DNA from: Polytrichum commune
Taxonomy: Eukaryota; Streptophyta; Polytrichopsida; Polytrichales; Polytrichaceae
Direction of reading: 5' to 3'
Length of the DNA: 64,000 bases
Assembly: GCA_950295325.1 (NCBI GenBank)
Contig: OX485807.1
Span: 49,258,440 to 49,322,439, forward strand
This document shows positions 26,104-38,379 of the stretch, piece by piece; position 1 is the first letter of the stretch, and each line of letters starts with the position of its first letter. A model generated the notes under the pieces. The model ran no database searches. It was not told the origin of the DNA and was given only the letters and a program-made list of their open reading frames with translations. The translations under genes were made by a program, and so were the position numbers.

Positions 26104-26309
26104 CTAATTAGTGTGGGTTACCATTCAGAGTTACGTGTTGCTATAACTCTTTACCGACATTATCATTTATTTTTACCAACCAAGTTATATCATAATCTTT
26201 GGTGTGTGCATAGTAACTACTCCTCATATTATTTGGGTTTACAAAATAGATACTCTCAGTAAAATATTTTAGCAATGTTTAACTCCAAATGATAACCCAC
26301 ACTAATTAG
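26104..26309. mobile_element. Small TIR MITE (about 206 bp)
   Basis: The left end CTAATTAGTGTGGGTTA pairs perfectly with the right end TAACCCACACTAATTAG, and the match continues with mismatches through CATTYRGAGTTA. If the TIR proper starts at GTGTGGG, the flanking TA would be the duplicated target, as in Tc1/mariner-type insertions. No coding sequence. Confidence 0.65.
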
Positions 26310-26569
26310 AGAGGAACCAAGTGTAGCTTAAAACATAAGCGTGATGGGAAAATTCACCAAGATAGGTAAAAGTAAGCAACCGGCATTTGCTCTTCCTTTT
26401 CTTGATAGAAATTTTACTTACCGATGAATGAACAAACAATAGCATAGCACAACAAGAGTGAAGGACTGATTTAACTTATCATTTGATGTTGTCTGCATTT
26501 CTGGCTTTGTGCCCAAGTCATCTCACACACAGACAAGTGTAAGTACTACACTAATATATGAAACCTTAG

Positions 26570-26755
26570 AGTCACTCACTATTTGGAGTTACTCGTTCCT
26601 TTTTTTTTTACTAGTAGTGTGATTTTTTGGCCACGTAAAGATGTTCATGTTTTTATAATGTCCAAACAACCAGTTAGACTTTTGTTGGTCAAAAAAATGA
26701 GGTGTGAACAGTAAATAGTTAAAGCGTTGCGTAATTCCAAATAGTATATGACACT
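26570..26755. mobile_element. Small TIR MITE (about 186 bp)
   Basis: The left end contains CACTATTTGGAGTTAC. The right end contains its near-complement GTAATTCCAAATAGTATATG. The inner TATTTGGAGTTAC motif is shared with the hairpins at 12.7 and 26.1 kb. No coding sequence. Confidence 0.5.
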
Positions 26756-28000
26756 AAAATATCATATTTCGTGTAGTACTTTACTTCTCCCATGGATTTT
26801 TTTGTACCTTTCGCTTGGTACAAACCGGATGTGTAGTTTATGCCTAGGTTGTTAATGGGCACTAGGTAGCAATACTAGCGGAAAACATGCTCCTAAATGG
26901 CCAAAATGGTTACAAACAACTGTGGTCGTTAGTTGACGTGATCAATTCAATCTAGGTTTCTCGTAGATTTGTTGTTGCCGATTTTGTTTTTTCGTAACCA
27001 TGTCCTTGCTTTTTTGTGTTAGTGTAGGTTGATTCATTAGTATAAGACATGGTCCCAAACAACATGGTTTCAATTTGGGATAGAGATTTGGTGAAATTTT
27101 TGGTATACAGGTGTGTTAAGGGGGTGTTTATTTGGGAGGTAGAATTATGCATGATTCTTATATGAATGCACCACGTTAGTAAAAACATCATGTTTTGTTA
27201 GTTTTATGAACCCTACACGTTACTTATAGAGTGTAGGAGACATGAATGTCTAGGATGCTATCTTTGTTACAAAATTTAACTTCTGATGTACCAAAACACA
27301 TGTGCCCAAACCAACAACCATACACATATTAAGATGTATTATATACATTGCAAACATAGATAGCATAATACACTTCAATGTAATAGTCGAGGCGACCCAA
27401 ATTCTCATGCAAAAAGTAGAAGCATGTGACAACCTTCCAACATCAACCTTAACAAAGAACAAGCATATCCCACCCTAAAGGAACACCAAATTGAACATCC
27501 TTGCAGCCCTATCCCACTAGAGCACACATGATTAATGATTTCAAATGAACCATTGCAGATGGTAAGGGATGAAACCTGGTAAGACAATTCCAATAAAGTG
27601 TCCAATGCACTTGCCTAGTGTTTGTAAACACAAAAACTTATTCAGTGTGCAATTAAGTGCACTTTCATCATATTGATGCATCCATGGTTTTTGACTCGCA
27701 TACCAGTAAAATAATTTGAGATGCATTTCATTATTGAGAACACACAGTCATGTAGTTGCACAACACCTTCAGGAATCCAAGATATTCACTTGACCCTTCT
27801 TGGTATGCTATGTTTCTCCTCATGCCCACATAACGGTAGGTATCAAGTACCTCCCTATGTTTTCTTATACAAACATCGTCCATCAATAAAACACAATATT
27901 CAATATTTTGAGAGAGTGGGATCCTCTCAAAATAATATTGGCCATTTGGACACCTAAAAGTCATGTTAGGTTGATAAATATTAGATTATACTTTAGACGT
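26756..28000. other. Gene-poor stretch
   Basis: Frames open on both strands at about 27721-27964 (minus product begins MTFRCPNGQYYFERIPLSQN). They are not recognised with confidence and continue into frames full of stops. Nothing else is seen. Confidence 0.35.
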
Positions 28001-28279
28001 GTAGTTTCCATTAAAATGAGAGTATGTCAAGCTGGGAAATCGACTCATTTATTTTGAGTCGACCTAAATGAGGACAATATTTTGTCAATTTAGGTTGAGT
28101 CGACCTAAATGAGGACATTATGTTGTCAATTTAGGTTGAGTCGACCTAAATGAGGACAATTATGTTAGTTAATTTAGGTTGAGTCGACCTAAATGAGGAC
28201 AATATGTTGTCAATTTAGGTTGAGTCGACCTAAATGAGTCGATTTCCCAGCTTAACATACTCATTTTAATGGAAACTAC
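28001..28279. mobile_element. Foldback element with 48-bp TIRs and an internal palindrome array
   Basis: The left end GTAGTTTCCATTAAAATGAG continues through CTGGGAAATCGACTCATTT to 28050. The right end (about 28232-28279) is its near-perfect reverse complement. Between them are five tandem copies (28056, 28097, 28138, 28181 and 28222; period 41-43 bp) of GAGTCGACCTAAATGAGGAC plus its mirror phrase. The unit can fold, since TTTAGGT pairs with ACCTAAA and GACAA with TTGTC. The whole element is therefore an inverted repeat enclosing smaller inverted repeats. No target-site duplication was found. Confidence 0.8.
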
Positions 28280-30234
28280 GGCGGAATTTATGGCGGAAAA
28301 TCAAATGTTATTTATTTACTTGTACTCTACAACTTTCCAGTGGTTTTCATTTCATTCTTGGATTAATAGTTTGCATTATGTATTCTCAATTCACTGGAAA
28401 ACTCTCATTTTAATGAATATTGTGTTATAAGGGTAAGTTAACTCTAAATGTTTTGTACGATTTTCCTCCTAGGGATTGATTGGACCCTAATTATTGTTCT
28501 AGGAAATTGATGTGCCTATATATTCTATCTTAGGCATTCTTGGTGTAAGGTCACAACAATTTATTATTATTTTTTCCTCTACTGTGTTGGTCGGAATTCT
28601 CAAGAAATAATTAGGAGAACACCCTAGGTTTTGGACCCATATTATTCCTACCCCAAATATACAATAGAGTGGCCCAGGTTAATTACTTCCACGCATTCCA
28701 CCCACACGAATAGCACTGTTTAGTGTATTGATTAGGATTAGAGGCAAGAACAAGCCCATGGGACCAAGCCAATTTTCTACCTACCTTGACTTATGAGACT
28801 TTTAAGGTATGATGGCGTGCTTTATCCCTTCATTTATCACCAAAATTGTCCATAACTCCATTGATTGTGTTATAGAGGCATGACCTCCCTTTGGAAGCCT
28901 TGACCATACATGTTGTGTTGTTTTGGTGAAAATAAGTCCATGAGCGTGGGCTCTATGTAAGTATCCAATAGAAAATTAAGAATAGAACGTAATTGATGAT
29001 GAAGGACTTTAGCCTACTGGTTTCCAAAGGTTGAGTTTTTAATCCCTAAATGTCAAAGCAAGATCGTCCCAAAATTGTCTAAAGAAAATCAATCCAATAA
29101 CGAAACTCATTAAAGATACCAACACCTATTATGATAAATATGACGGTATAGATGAAAGCTTTGTAAACTTAGGATTATCCACACAAATCATTAGTCGTGC
29201 AAATGTCCAAAATCGCAAGATTATAACATGAACATGTATGTGGGTATTGTTGGGCAACAATAACTACCCCGACAAAATTCACAGCCTCAACTATATATAA
29301 GGGGTTAAAACTTCAAAGCGCGTGGTTTGATCCAATGAGTGATAGGTGCTTTATGTGCATATAATTTGCATTAGAAAATAATATTTATTTTTAATGAGTG
29401 AAATGAAGAAACTTGGAAAAACCAATGAGATTATTATTATTATTATTATTGTGTGTGTGTGTGTGTGTGTGTGTAAAACAATTGAAACAATATTAATTGA
29501 ATGCCAACAAAATCAACACAAAACCACTAGGGCACCATAAAAGAGAGCTTGGCAGGTTCTCATGGGTGGCCTTGATGGAACCAAAACATACCACAATGAG
29601 CAAACAACCTATACATGATCAATCAAACCAACATTAGGCACTTGATGTTCCAATACATGGTTCTAATGTTATTTATGTGATAGAGAAGTTTGTCCCCCCC
29701 CCACCAATGAGGTGTTTTATTATTATTATTAATTTTATTTATTGTTGTGGGCCATATGGAAACTCACCAAAAAGAAAATCAGGATTTTCATTCCTTGTGG
29801 ATCTCCCTAATTTGAGCATCTAAATTTCCTACTCTACATACGAATGCACACAAATTGGTTAATTCAATGGCACTCAAAAATGGTCACAAGTGGTGTGAAC
29901 ACAACACCTATCTAACCAATCATTGCATCCCACCTATCACTGCATCCTTTCCATGCCACCACTTTTATAATTAGCCATTTTGGGTGAACAAAAAAATTGT
30001 TTTACCCCTAGTCTACTGCACTAGTAGCGGTCATTCACCGTTTTTGGTTTTTCTACTTTAGTGTTTCCAAGTCCAATTGGTTACATGTTGTGATCTCTTG
30101 GTCTCTCTTTATTAATTTGAGATATATTTTGTAGACTCCTCTACAATGACCGTTAATTTTCCTGAAATCTTGAACTTCAATCGGTTATTTTCAACTTAAG
30201 TTGTCATCTATAACTACACTATTAGTATGGGTGG
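28280..30234. other. Gene-free stretch with a compound microsatellite
   Basis: A compound (ATT)n(GT)n microsatellite lies at about 29430-29473 and a shorter (ATT)n near 29720. No gene. Confidence 0.5.
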
Positions 30235-30435
30235 AAAATTAGCGTGGACCACAATCATTTTCTACTCAAGGTGGAATTAATGTGTGTCCAAGATCCCGGG
30301 TCTTCCCCTAATTCTTCTTGAAGAATTCCAACCAACACATTGAAAATTACTTGTGGGCCAAAAGCAACACAAAAGTGAGCAATTAACTACATTAAATTTC
30401 TAAGAAAATGATTATTGTGGTCCACGCTAAATTTT
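30235..30435. mobile_element. Small TIR MITE (about 200 bp)
   Basis: The left end AAAATTAGCGTGGACCACAA pairs with the right end, the complement of AAAATTTAGCGTGGACCACA, and the match extends through ATCATTTTCT. There is no coding region and no clear target duplication. Confidence 0.6.
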
Positions 30436-32250
30436 GACTAGAAATCTAGGGTCGCATGAAAATTAATGTGGACTTCTCATTTAAAAAAATACCATGAGCT
30501 CTATTGTGGCCCATGGTAATAGGACTATTTAATGTACATGTCTACAATCGAATTGCACGCAACTTAATGCACAATAACTTATGTGACTCCCACTAAGGTA
30601 AGTACTAGGCCTTATTTTGTTATTTATCTTAAATGGATACCTATATTTGAGTGGTGAATGATTCAATGAGGATCTAAGAATGCACACAGAAAGGACACGT
30701 GTTTTAAATAGAATGGACTTTGTGCTTAAGATTTGTTTACCAATGTAAGGTCAATAGTCAATGTATTTTACGGGACATATATGTTCATTCAATAAGAAAG
30801 GGAAACAAACTGGCAATGAAATTAGATACTCATACGAGCTCTGAACATTATGAGGAAAGTGGATGCATGTATCATTTGGATTTGGCTCATCTTCTCATAC
30901 TAATTGTGTGTTTCAAATCCTACAGGAAGTTGGTATAAAGCTAAAAGTGCTTGTTTAAGGCATGCTTACCTTAGTTATACCATTCTATAGTTGCGTTGGG
31001 AGATCATGTCATTGTCTTCATCCATGGATTCATAACTTCCGAGTTATGTCCATGAAGTAATCGGTCATGAACTAGCTTGAGAAGGTGGATGACTCGCCGT
31101 TCCAGCACCAACCTTTGAAGTCATGTCGGTTATCTAGGTCATGACACTTCAAGCCTCTGAGACTGTGATCTACATATATCTAAATAATTACATTTTCTAG
31201 GAATTATATTGACATTTTGGTATTTTGTAAACTCTAAATTCCATAGTATTGCACTTGTGGCAACCAAAAGTGCACATGATATTACAGAGTTTTGTAGTGT
31301 TAACATGGATGCATGATAATCAAAAATTAGTGTAGCACGTGACATTATGAAATAACACAAAGTGCAAGATTGTAATGTTGAAATTGATGATTTCATTCAT
31401 ATGACATGGATAATCTCCCAAAGTTGCACACATACACAAAGCTTTTGGTATGATCAAGTAGATTATGATACGATCAAGCAGTCCAAGAAGTCGAGAAACA
31501 CTTTGTACACGACCTTGGTGCAAGACCCCAACATGGACTAGATTGGGAAGATTATGAAGAGGGCGGTGGGGAGAATGATACAATTATGGATTTATAAAAC
31601 TTTGGAAACGATGAAAATTGGTTAGGATCTCTTGTGGGTGGGAAACCGGATGATCTTCATTTTGGGTGAAGTGAAGGTATGGAAGCAATTTAATAGGGGC
31701 TTGCATTTGAGATTAGTAAGCGGTGACCTCACAATGAGTAATGCATGCTTATGTACATATTCATCTCCTTAAATAGCTTCCCACATAGTTGGTGGACTGA
31801 ATGGCCGAGAGATGCGTGGCATGGATGAGAGGGGAAAGACTAGGGTTCATGATTAAGGCTTAGGGTTTAAAATAAATCCTCACATGGAAAATCTACGGTA
31901 TCATAACACATGATCCATCTTCACATGTCAACCTCCCACTTAACCTTCCCAGGCAATGTGGCAAATCCATGCACCAACAATTCAACAATTGGACAAGAGT
32001 AATAATAATAAGAAGAAGGCACTCCACCTATTGAAACGTGGCGCAATGCGAGAGTGTGGGTTGACTTCTTTGATGGTTTGCATTAATGAAAAACTTGTGA
32101 TATAAGGGAGAGAAATGTGACAATAAGGAGTGGGATTTGAACTAAGAAGATTCATTCCCTAGGGCTTCAGGATGTTAGAGAGTGAGTGATATTTCCGGGT
32201 TGATATTATGGAGTTTAGGGTGTATGTAGTATCTCTTCAAGAATATGGAG
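30436..32250. other. Gene-free stretch upstream of the pogo-like element
   Basis: No recognisable gene. AT-rich frames at 30720-30938 (plus) and 31320-31583 (minus) lack domain features. Confidence 0.4.
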
Positions 32251-32310
32251 TATTGTAGCTTCCTAGTAGGTTCGGCACCCAACTGCCTAATAATTAATTA
32301 AAGTGGGCAA
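32251..32310 (+). mobile_element. Left terminus of the pogo-like element
   Basis: The sequence TA then TTGTAGCTTCCTAGTAGG TTCGGCACC aligns without gaps to the terminal repeat of the 942-bp elements at 59.1 and 60.9 kb (21 of 29 positions identical by eye). In both cases it is followed by AATAATTAATTAAA after about 13-15 bases. It sits about 340 bp before the transposase start codon, a normal 5' position. No matching right terminus was found downstream. Confidence 0.6.
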
Positions 32311-32587
32311 ACGTGGTTCAACAATTTAAAATTTGATATTAGAAAATTTGGCATTTTTCAAAAAATATATAATGTAATTTAGGCATTCATCCCAAGAAGC
32401 CGTTGAAATATTACGGATGTTTCTTTTTTTCTTCATCCATGGTGGCGGCCGGCTCTACCATAAACCCTTTGCCCTAATCTTTTCTAATTTTATTTTCTCT
32501 TTGGCTTTTATTTTGCTTTGTTTGGCTTTACTTTTCTTTTGTATTTCAGAGTGTTTTTGCTTGAGTTTATGCTTTGCAAGAGTGAAA

Positions 32588-34479
32588 ATGGCAAGGCAAA
32601 AGACTTTGGAGAGTATGTTTGCACCAATTAACAAAGAGGAGATGGAAGTGTTTGTGGAGTGTGATTTTGATACATTGAACACAAGGTTGGAGGTGGAGAA
32701 AGCCATGGAGAGTGAGGTTGTCAAGCGGTCGGTTGGGAGACCCAAGAAGGATGTTCAGGCTATCTTACTTACACCGAAGGTGGAGAACATTGCAAAACCG
32801 ACTCCAAATAGGGCTAAGGTTAGAGGAAATTATACAAATTGGTTTTTACCTTCTCTTTGGGGTCCTATTCATGCTGCAATGAAACAACACAAAAACTACA
32901 CCTCTACCTTGCACTACTTAAAACTTAAGTACAAAGAACCAGGAAAGAACTGTAGTGTTTATGATTCTCTAAGTAGAGGCACTCTATGGGATTGGTTCAC
33001 TTCTACTGGAGAGTTAAGGGAGGGTGTCAAAATAAAAATTGACAATGAAACACCATTTTGTGAAAGTTCTCAACATCATTATGTTCTTTCAAACTTTCTA
33101 ATTCTTCAAGAATAGATTATCGAAATGTTACAAGCCCATCGAGATGTTGGACAACCCTTGTTTGCATCCTCAATTCGAAATAAAATTAGAAGTCTTATTC
33201 GCAAAAGGGAGCCTAACTTACTTGAAGAAGAGGGTCCAACTGATTTTAAGGTTAGTTTAGCATGGACACGTGATTTTGTTCGATGCAATTTAAATTGGAG
33301 CTACATAGCTGCTACTGACGCTACAAGGAAACTGCCAAGCGATTTGGAGGGACAAGGGTTAAAAATGGCACAAAGAGTAGCTTATCTTGTGAAAGCTCAC
33401 TCTCTCCCACCACAGCTTGTTGTCAATACAGATCAAACAGACATTTACCTTGTCCCTACTGGTGGCACTCATACATGGGCACAAAAAGGGTCTAAACATG
33501 TTTTAGTGTATGGAGTAGAAGATAAGAGGCAGATTACCGTTTCCGTATCATCATCAACAGCTGGTAACCTTCTTCCCTTTCAACTTGTCTTCACAGGTTT
33601 GACACAAAGAAGTTTGCCTCCTCGAAATACAGGAAAAGTAGCATGTGAAGAAGCTGGATGGCATCTCACATGCACAAACAACCATTGGTCGAACATGACA
33701 ACTTGCTAAGAGTTTGTTGAGAAGATTCTACAACCTTATAGAGAACATCAAATAGAGATTTTGAACATTGGCAAAGAGACTAGGTTGGTTTGGTTGATAG
33801 ATTGTTGGAGTGTGCACAAATCAAAAGAATTTATCTTGTAGGTGAAAGAAAATCACAAATCCTTCTCATTTTTGTGCCTATGAATTGTACTAGCGTTTTT
33901 CAACGAGCAGATGTTATTTTACAAAGACCATTCAAGCATGCATTTAGACAAGAGTTTGATACCTACACCTCAGATGACATTGACAAGCAACTTGAAGACA
34001 AAGCAGCCACGGATGTGAACATTGACATAAAAATATCAACATTAAAACCCTTACTCTGTGGCTGGTTGTTCAAGGCGTGGGCACATGTGAACAAACCTGA
34101 AATGATCAAAATTGGATGGTCTCAATGTGGGCTGCTACAAGCATTTGATCCAACATTTCAGGTACAAGCAATGGACAAAAACATGAAGATACCACTATTT
34201 GATGCAGATACAAGTGTACTACAAGAAGAGATCATTGAAAAAGAAGATGACATTGACACAGACGAGAGCATTGAAAAAGTAATGGAAAGTTCATTAGCAA
34301 AGGTTGCTGAGATTGCAACATCAAACAAAAGTTCAAGCATCTCCACTCTAAAGAGCAAAGCTCGCAAGAGGTATGTTCCTGCAACACAAACCATGAAATT
34401 TCATTGGAACTACTGTATTTTGATTTTTCATGACATTAAGGAAATAATCAAATGCAGAAAAAATGTTTGTCAATTTTAA
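32588..34479 (+). pseudogene. Pogo-like DDE transposase, disrupted
   Basis: Reading from the ATG at 32588, the protein has an AT-hook-like VGRPKK, then a helix-turn-helix-like region (YTNWFLPSLWGPIHAAMK, later SLSRGTLWDWF), then a DDE_1/pogo catalytic core. The first Asp is in VVNTDQTDIYLVP (codon 33431), followed by TWAQKG. The second is in LVWLIDCWSVHKS (codon 33800). The third acidic position is in CTSVFQRADV (codon 33910). A tail rich in Glu and Asp follows. The family mediates cut-and-paste transposition at TA sites. The copy is broken by an in-frame TAG at 33113, an in-frame TAA at 33707 and a frameshift near 33830. The order of domains is otherwise intact, so decay is recent. Introns do not explain the stops, because the frame continues directly across the first two. 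Confidence 0.88.
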
Positions 34480-34660
34480 TGATGAGTTGCTTATGTACTG
34501 TAATAGACATGTCCCAAACGTGGAGGAAAATCCAACAAAAATGAAACTTCGAGGTAGCTCGTCCTGTCCTTGATTGCTAGCTGCAAATGTCCTCTTCAAC
34601 TGTGCTTTCCATTCACTTTAGACTCACGACCCAGATGCACATGCAAAAGAGCAACCAGCC

Positions 34661-34818
34661 GCACCATCTTCCACTGCAACAACAGAACACTACAACTCAA
34701 AATGCACCGTACAAGATATAAGCCCAAGAATTTACACACTGCAGGCTCTTATTCCCACATTCCCTAACACTGTATCCTACAGTAAGGGTGATCAGAACAG
34801 TTCGCACAAGTAGAAACG
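34661..34818 (-). repeat. Duplicated segment copy 1 (158 bp)
   Basis: Nearly identical to 36283-36441. On the minus strand it spans the end of a putative intron (CTGTTGTTGCAG) and the first codons, VEDGA, of the Dof-like exon, after which the two copies diverge. Copy 1 soon meets a stop. It therefore looks like a partial duplicate of the Dof-like gene. Confidence 0.8.
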
Positions 34819-35601
34819 GTGGTATGTGGAAAATCTTTCTTTGAAAAACTTTCCACATAAAATCTTTCATAGCCTGTGAAAAACTGTTAATTTTCTCAGC
34901 TGAAAAACATTCTTGAAGCTTTCAACTGAAATATCAAGTGTAGACTGATGATTCTATTTTGCATACCAATTCATACATTCTACTGGAGTTACAACATGAG
35001 GTTCACTGCAAGAGGTTGCTTCAAAACACCCCTAATCATACACGCTCCATATGCACCTAATCGACCCCGCCAAATTTAAACGGCTTGTTCTTTGGACAGC
35101 AATCATCGCCTCTTCGCAAACAAATCTCAGCAAATCTAAACAAGACCTAATAAACTGGTCGTTCCCTACACAAGTTACTGCGTCTCTCTTCACCCAATTG
35201 ATCCCATTCTTATTGATACAAAGAATGAAGAAGATGGTATCAGTCTATTGAGCCAAAAACATCACCACTATACATATCTGTTTGATGCAAGTTTGCTGTA
35301 TGAAGGACCTTAACATGGCCAATGATCATCAAATGTATTGTAACTGTTTTTGTACATACTGGAAAAGTAGGGTTTTGATCTGATCACTCGTTGTCATCAG
35401 CTGCTACAGGATGATGATGTTGGTGAGAGGCTTGATTGATAAGAGTGTGTCCTGAGTCACCCACTGTTTGCAGTTTGCAGGCAGCCTGAAGGAGGAGAAG
35501 AAAATTTAAGAAAACATGAAGCAAAGTAAAGTATACCCTAACCTTTTTGCAATGCTTAGGTTTCTTCCGGAATGGGAAAGCACTCCTGTTTGCTGGGGGT
35601 T

Positions 35602-36298
35602 CTACGTCTCCGACCCTCTTGTTGGCTCACCAATTGCTTGTCGGCCCAGAACCTTGTAACCTGGATCGTTGCTTTTGTCCACCGATTGCACGGTGGGTTC
35701 ACCAGGCTCTCGATGAATCTCAGAGTTGCATGATTCTGAAAGGTTGCCATGCTTCTTTTCCATAGCTGCTGCCACTGGAAAAGAAACTTTGTGAGCTTCA
35801 TCAGTGTCCGAGACATAGCCCTTGACATCATCATCATCATCACCCTCTTCTTCAATCACCAAAGTATGTGCCATCATCATCGCCTCCTGTTTTTCACCCT
35901 CCTTCTTATCATTGTCTGTTTCATCAAGAGGGCCACATGACACTTCTTCCTTTGCACCTTCCACTGTGTCCATGGTATTACGCAATTTTGAGACTACCAC
36001 ATCACTTCCAGTCTCAGGCACATCAGAATTCATCGCAACGAGTTTGCTCCAAAACGTGAAAGAATGTTGGCAATAGGAACACTCATATCTCGGTTGCCCC
36101 ATATTCAAGTACAAAAACTTTGTGTTCAAGTTCCCACACACGGGGCATGGTTTCAGCAATCCAACAAGGGGGGCAGGCTCCAAAGGTGGTCTCTTTCCTC
36201 TTTGCTTTCCAACACTTGCCATCGAAGTTGCCTCCCTTGCATTGTTGAGAGAATTTGTATCCTCCGTGTTGTTGTGCCCATCCGCACCATCTTCCACT
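35602..36298 (-). CDS. Dof-like zinc-finger protein exon (divergent)
   Basis: The exon is opened by an acceptor (TTCTGCTGTTGCAG at 36299 and above) or starts at the ATG at 36222. It encodes about 200-230 residues. At 36070-36147 is a finger CPVC-GNLNTKF-LYLN-QPRYECSYC. It matches the plant Dof signature (Cys-x2-Cys, NTKF, Tyr, Asn, QPR, Cys-x2-Cys), but with 18 rather than 21 residues between the cysteine pairs and SFTFW in place of the usual YWT-GG. Dof proteins are plant transcription factors binding AAAG. The rest is acidic (EEEGDDDDD) and Ser/Thr-rich, ending at a TAG at 35602. There is no nuclear-signal basic tail. The three-residue loss may abolish normal DNA binding. It could be a decaying paralogue, or a gene piece carried by the neighbouring pogo-like element. 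Confidence 0.6.
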
Positions 36299-36441
36299 GC
36301 AACAGCAGAACACCACAACTCAAAATGCACCGTACAAGATATAAGCCCAAGAATTTACACACCGCATGCTCTTCTTCCCACATTCCCTAACACTGCATCC
36401 TACTGTAAGGGTGATCAGAACAGTTCGCACAAGCAGAAACG
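36283..36441 (-). repeat. Duplicated segment copy 2 (159 bp)
   Basis: This is the partner of 34661-34818. It lies across the 5' boundary of the Dof-like exon and its upstream putative intron. Confidence 0.8.
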
Positions 36442-38379
36442 ACATGAAGAAAGCATCAAGCGAATGATACTTGGTGGCAAGTCTGCAGCAGACTCGGATC
36501 CCCTCTCCCTTGCCCGCTTCAAAATGTGCTTGAAGCTATTCTCAGACAGCAGGCACAAAGAGGAAGGAAACCACCGGAAGAAATGAGGAGAGCATAGAAC
36601 ACCTCCCTCTTATCCTCATCAAGTGACTTGGCTTCGTTCAATTCTCAAGCTTCAACCTCCGCCAAGCTTCCAGAATGTCAGTTGACAGGCTCCACCGATT
36701 ACAGGCTGCCAAGTTGACAGCTCATGCCAGGTTATTGTTCTCATTGAATTTCTCTATGTTTGCCATGTGATGTAGCGCGTGTGACTTCAACAAGGGTAGC
36801 ATGGTTTAGATCTACCTTTTTGCTTCCTACAGATATGCAGGACCGCAATTTTGGGATAAACTTTTGGGTAGTTTAGTTTTGGTTTCCCTAGAACCAAAGT
36901 ACGTTGTGGAGGGCACCTTCAACCTTCCAGCCTCAGACGGTGTAACCCGCTGCTGAACCGGTTTACATGGAAGTTACTCCCACCAAAATTAGATCCTTCT
37001 CTCTAAGTCTCGTGAAGGTGTTTGTATTCTTCTGTGTCTCAATCCCGTAACATATAGTTTCAATGTCTTTGTAATTTCTCTAGGAGTAGTTGATCTAAGA
37101 TCACAAGTTTATGTTCCCCGAAAGAGTCCTTAACAAGAAACACGTGAATGCATATTCAATATCTCTTAATAACTCTCTAATGAATTCTTAATGTGTAAGT
37201 GCCTTTAGAACTCAAGTTGATGTTTCCTCAAAAATGTAATGTCACGGTTAAGTGTTACGAGGGAAAACGCTCCTATACAATATCTTTCATGGTTTGACTC
37301 TTATACAATATCTTTCATGGTTGAAATCATTCACAATCCTATTTATCCATTCAAGTTCTTATAACATAACTCTCGTGCTATTCAAGTCTTCAAGCACCTT
37401 GCCCAATTTCCCTTTAAGGCAAGCATACTCCCTCGCTAAGTCAAAACAACCTAATTCATAGAATGTTCTACATTTACTCTCTTAGGATATTTCCCGTAAG
37501 TCTAACAACTTCAAGGATTACTCCTAATCATTCGTGGTTTGAATGACCCTCTAAATGTTTCAAATCCGAGTCACGCTATCCAAATTTACGCGAGTATATT
37601 CCCTCGCTAAATTAGATTTCTCGGGAGCTTATTTGGTTATATTTACGGCCACGAATTAATTCCTTAGTTCATCAACCTCAAATACCCTTTTCCTCTCATG
37701 ATAAAATCCAACCTCAAGGATGAATAATATCTCTCAAATTCCTTAAGGTATCTTTACAAAGATATGGCCTAAGTTATCCCTTCATGTATCCCTCAATTCC
37801 TTACTCATTGCCCCTTAAGTTATTTTTAGATTTGATATGCGGTAAAAGTTTGATATGAGATCTTGGTATAAAGGTATGATGTGGTGGTACATTGATTTGC
37901 CTAATTGACGAACCCTCTACCGCTTATGATTACGTTTTTACGTCATGCGGTGATATGACTCTAATAACTCAAGTTCAAATGATGGTTAAGTATGTAGGCA
38001 TGTGATTTCATTTCCTTTTTAAGCTCAAGTGTTATTACATCCTCAATCATGATTCATACAAGATACTTTCTAATTGTTTTCTTAGGTAAATTTTGTGTCC
38101 ACTTTCCTAAGGTCTTTGGAGATTCCGCATACTCCAAATTCCTCCGTCATGCGGCCTCCTCCGTAAACTTTGATGTATTTCCTAAGTCTTCAATCGTCCC
38201 GCGTCGGCACGGAATTCTCAACCTTGCCCGTTGAGTGATAATACTTGGCGAGATCGATTCGTTGCCGCGGGTGATTGTCTTGCCTCCACGAACGTTCTTA
38301 AGTCCGAATGCCCTTCGGTGCCTCACGTCTCGGATTAATTCTCTAATTCCTAAGCTAATTGATCACCATAGGTGCCTCA
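36442..38379. other. Gene-poor stretch
   Basis: A plus frame continues to 36586 (LGGKSAADSDPLSLARF) without recognisable family. A short tandem duplication around TATACAATATCTTTCATGG lies at 37274-37322. Otherwise the region is AT-rich with repeated CCTCGCTAA and AAGTCTT phrases that look like old retroelement sequence. Confidence 0.35.

Noticed and set aside
27721-27964. Possible transposase fragment (open on both strands)
   Set aside because: A vague GQYY resemblance only. No catalytic motif, and the frame ends in stop-rich sequence on both sides.
32588-34479. Alternative genetic code suggested by in-frame TAG/TAA in the transposase and in the FCP1-like exon
   Set aside because: The transposase also has a frameshift, and the DUF7869-type gene and exons 2-4 are long without any in-frame TAG/TAA. 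Pseudogenisation explains the stops.
35556-35855. Second minus-strand ORF overlapping the Dof-like exon
   Set aside because: A shadow frame of the Dof-like exon. Its Met and Arg runs come from the CAT repeat that encodes the Asp run in the true frame.
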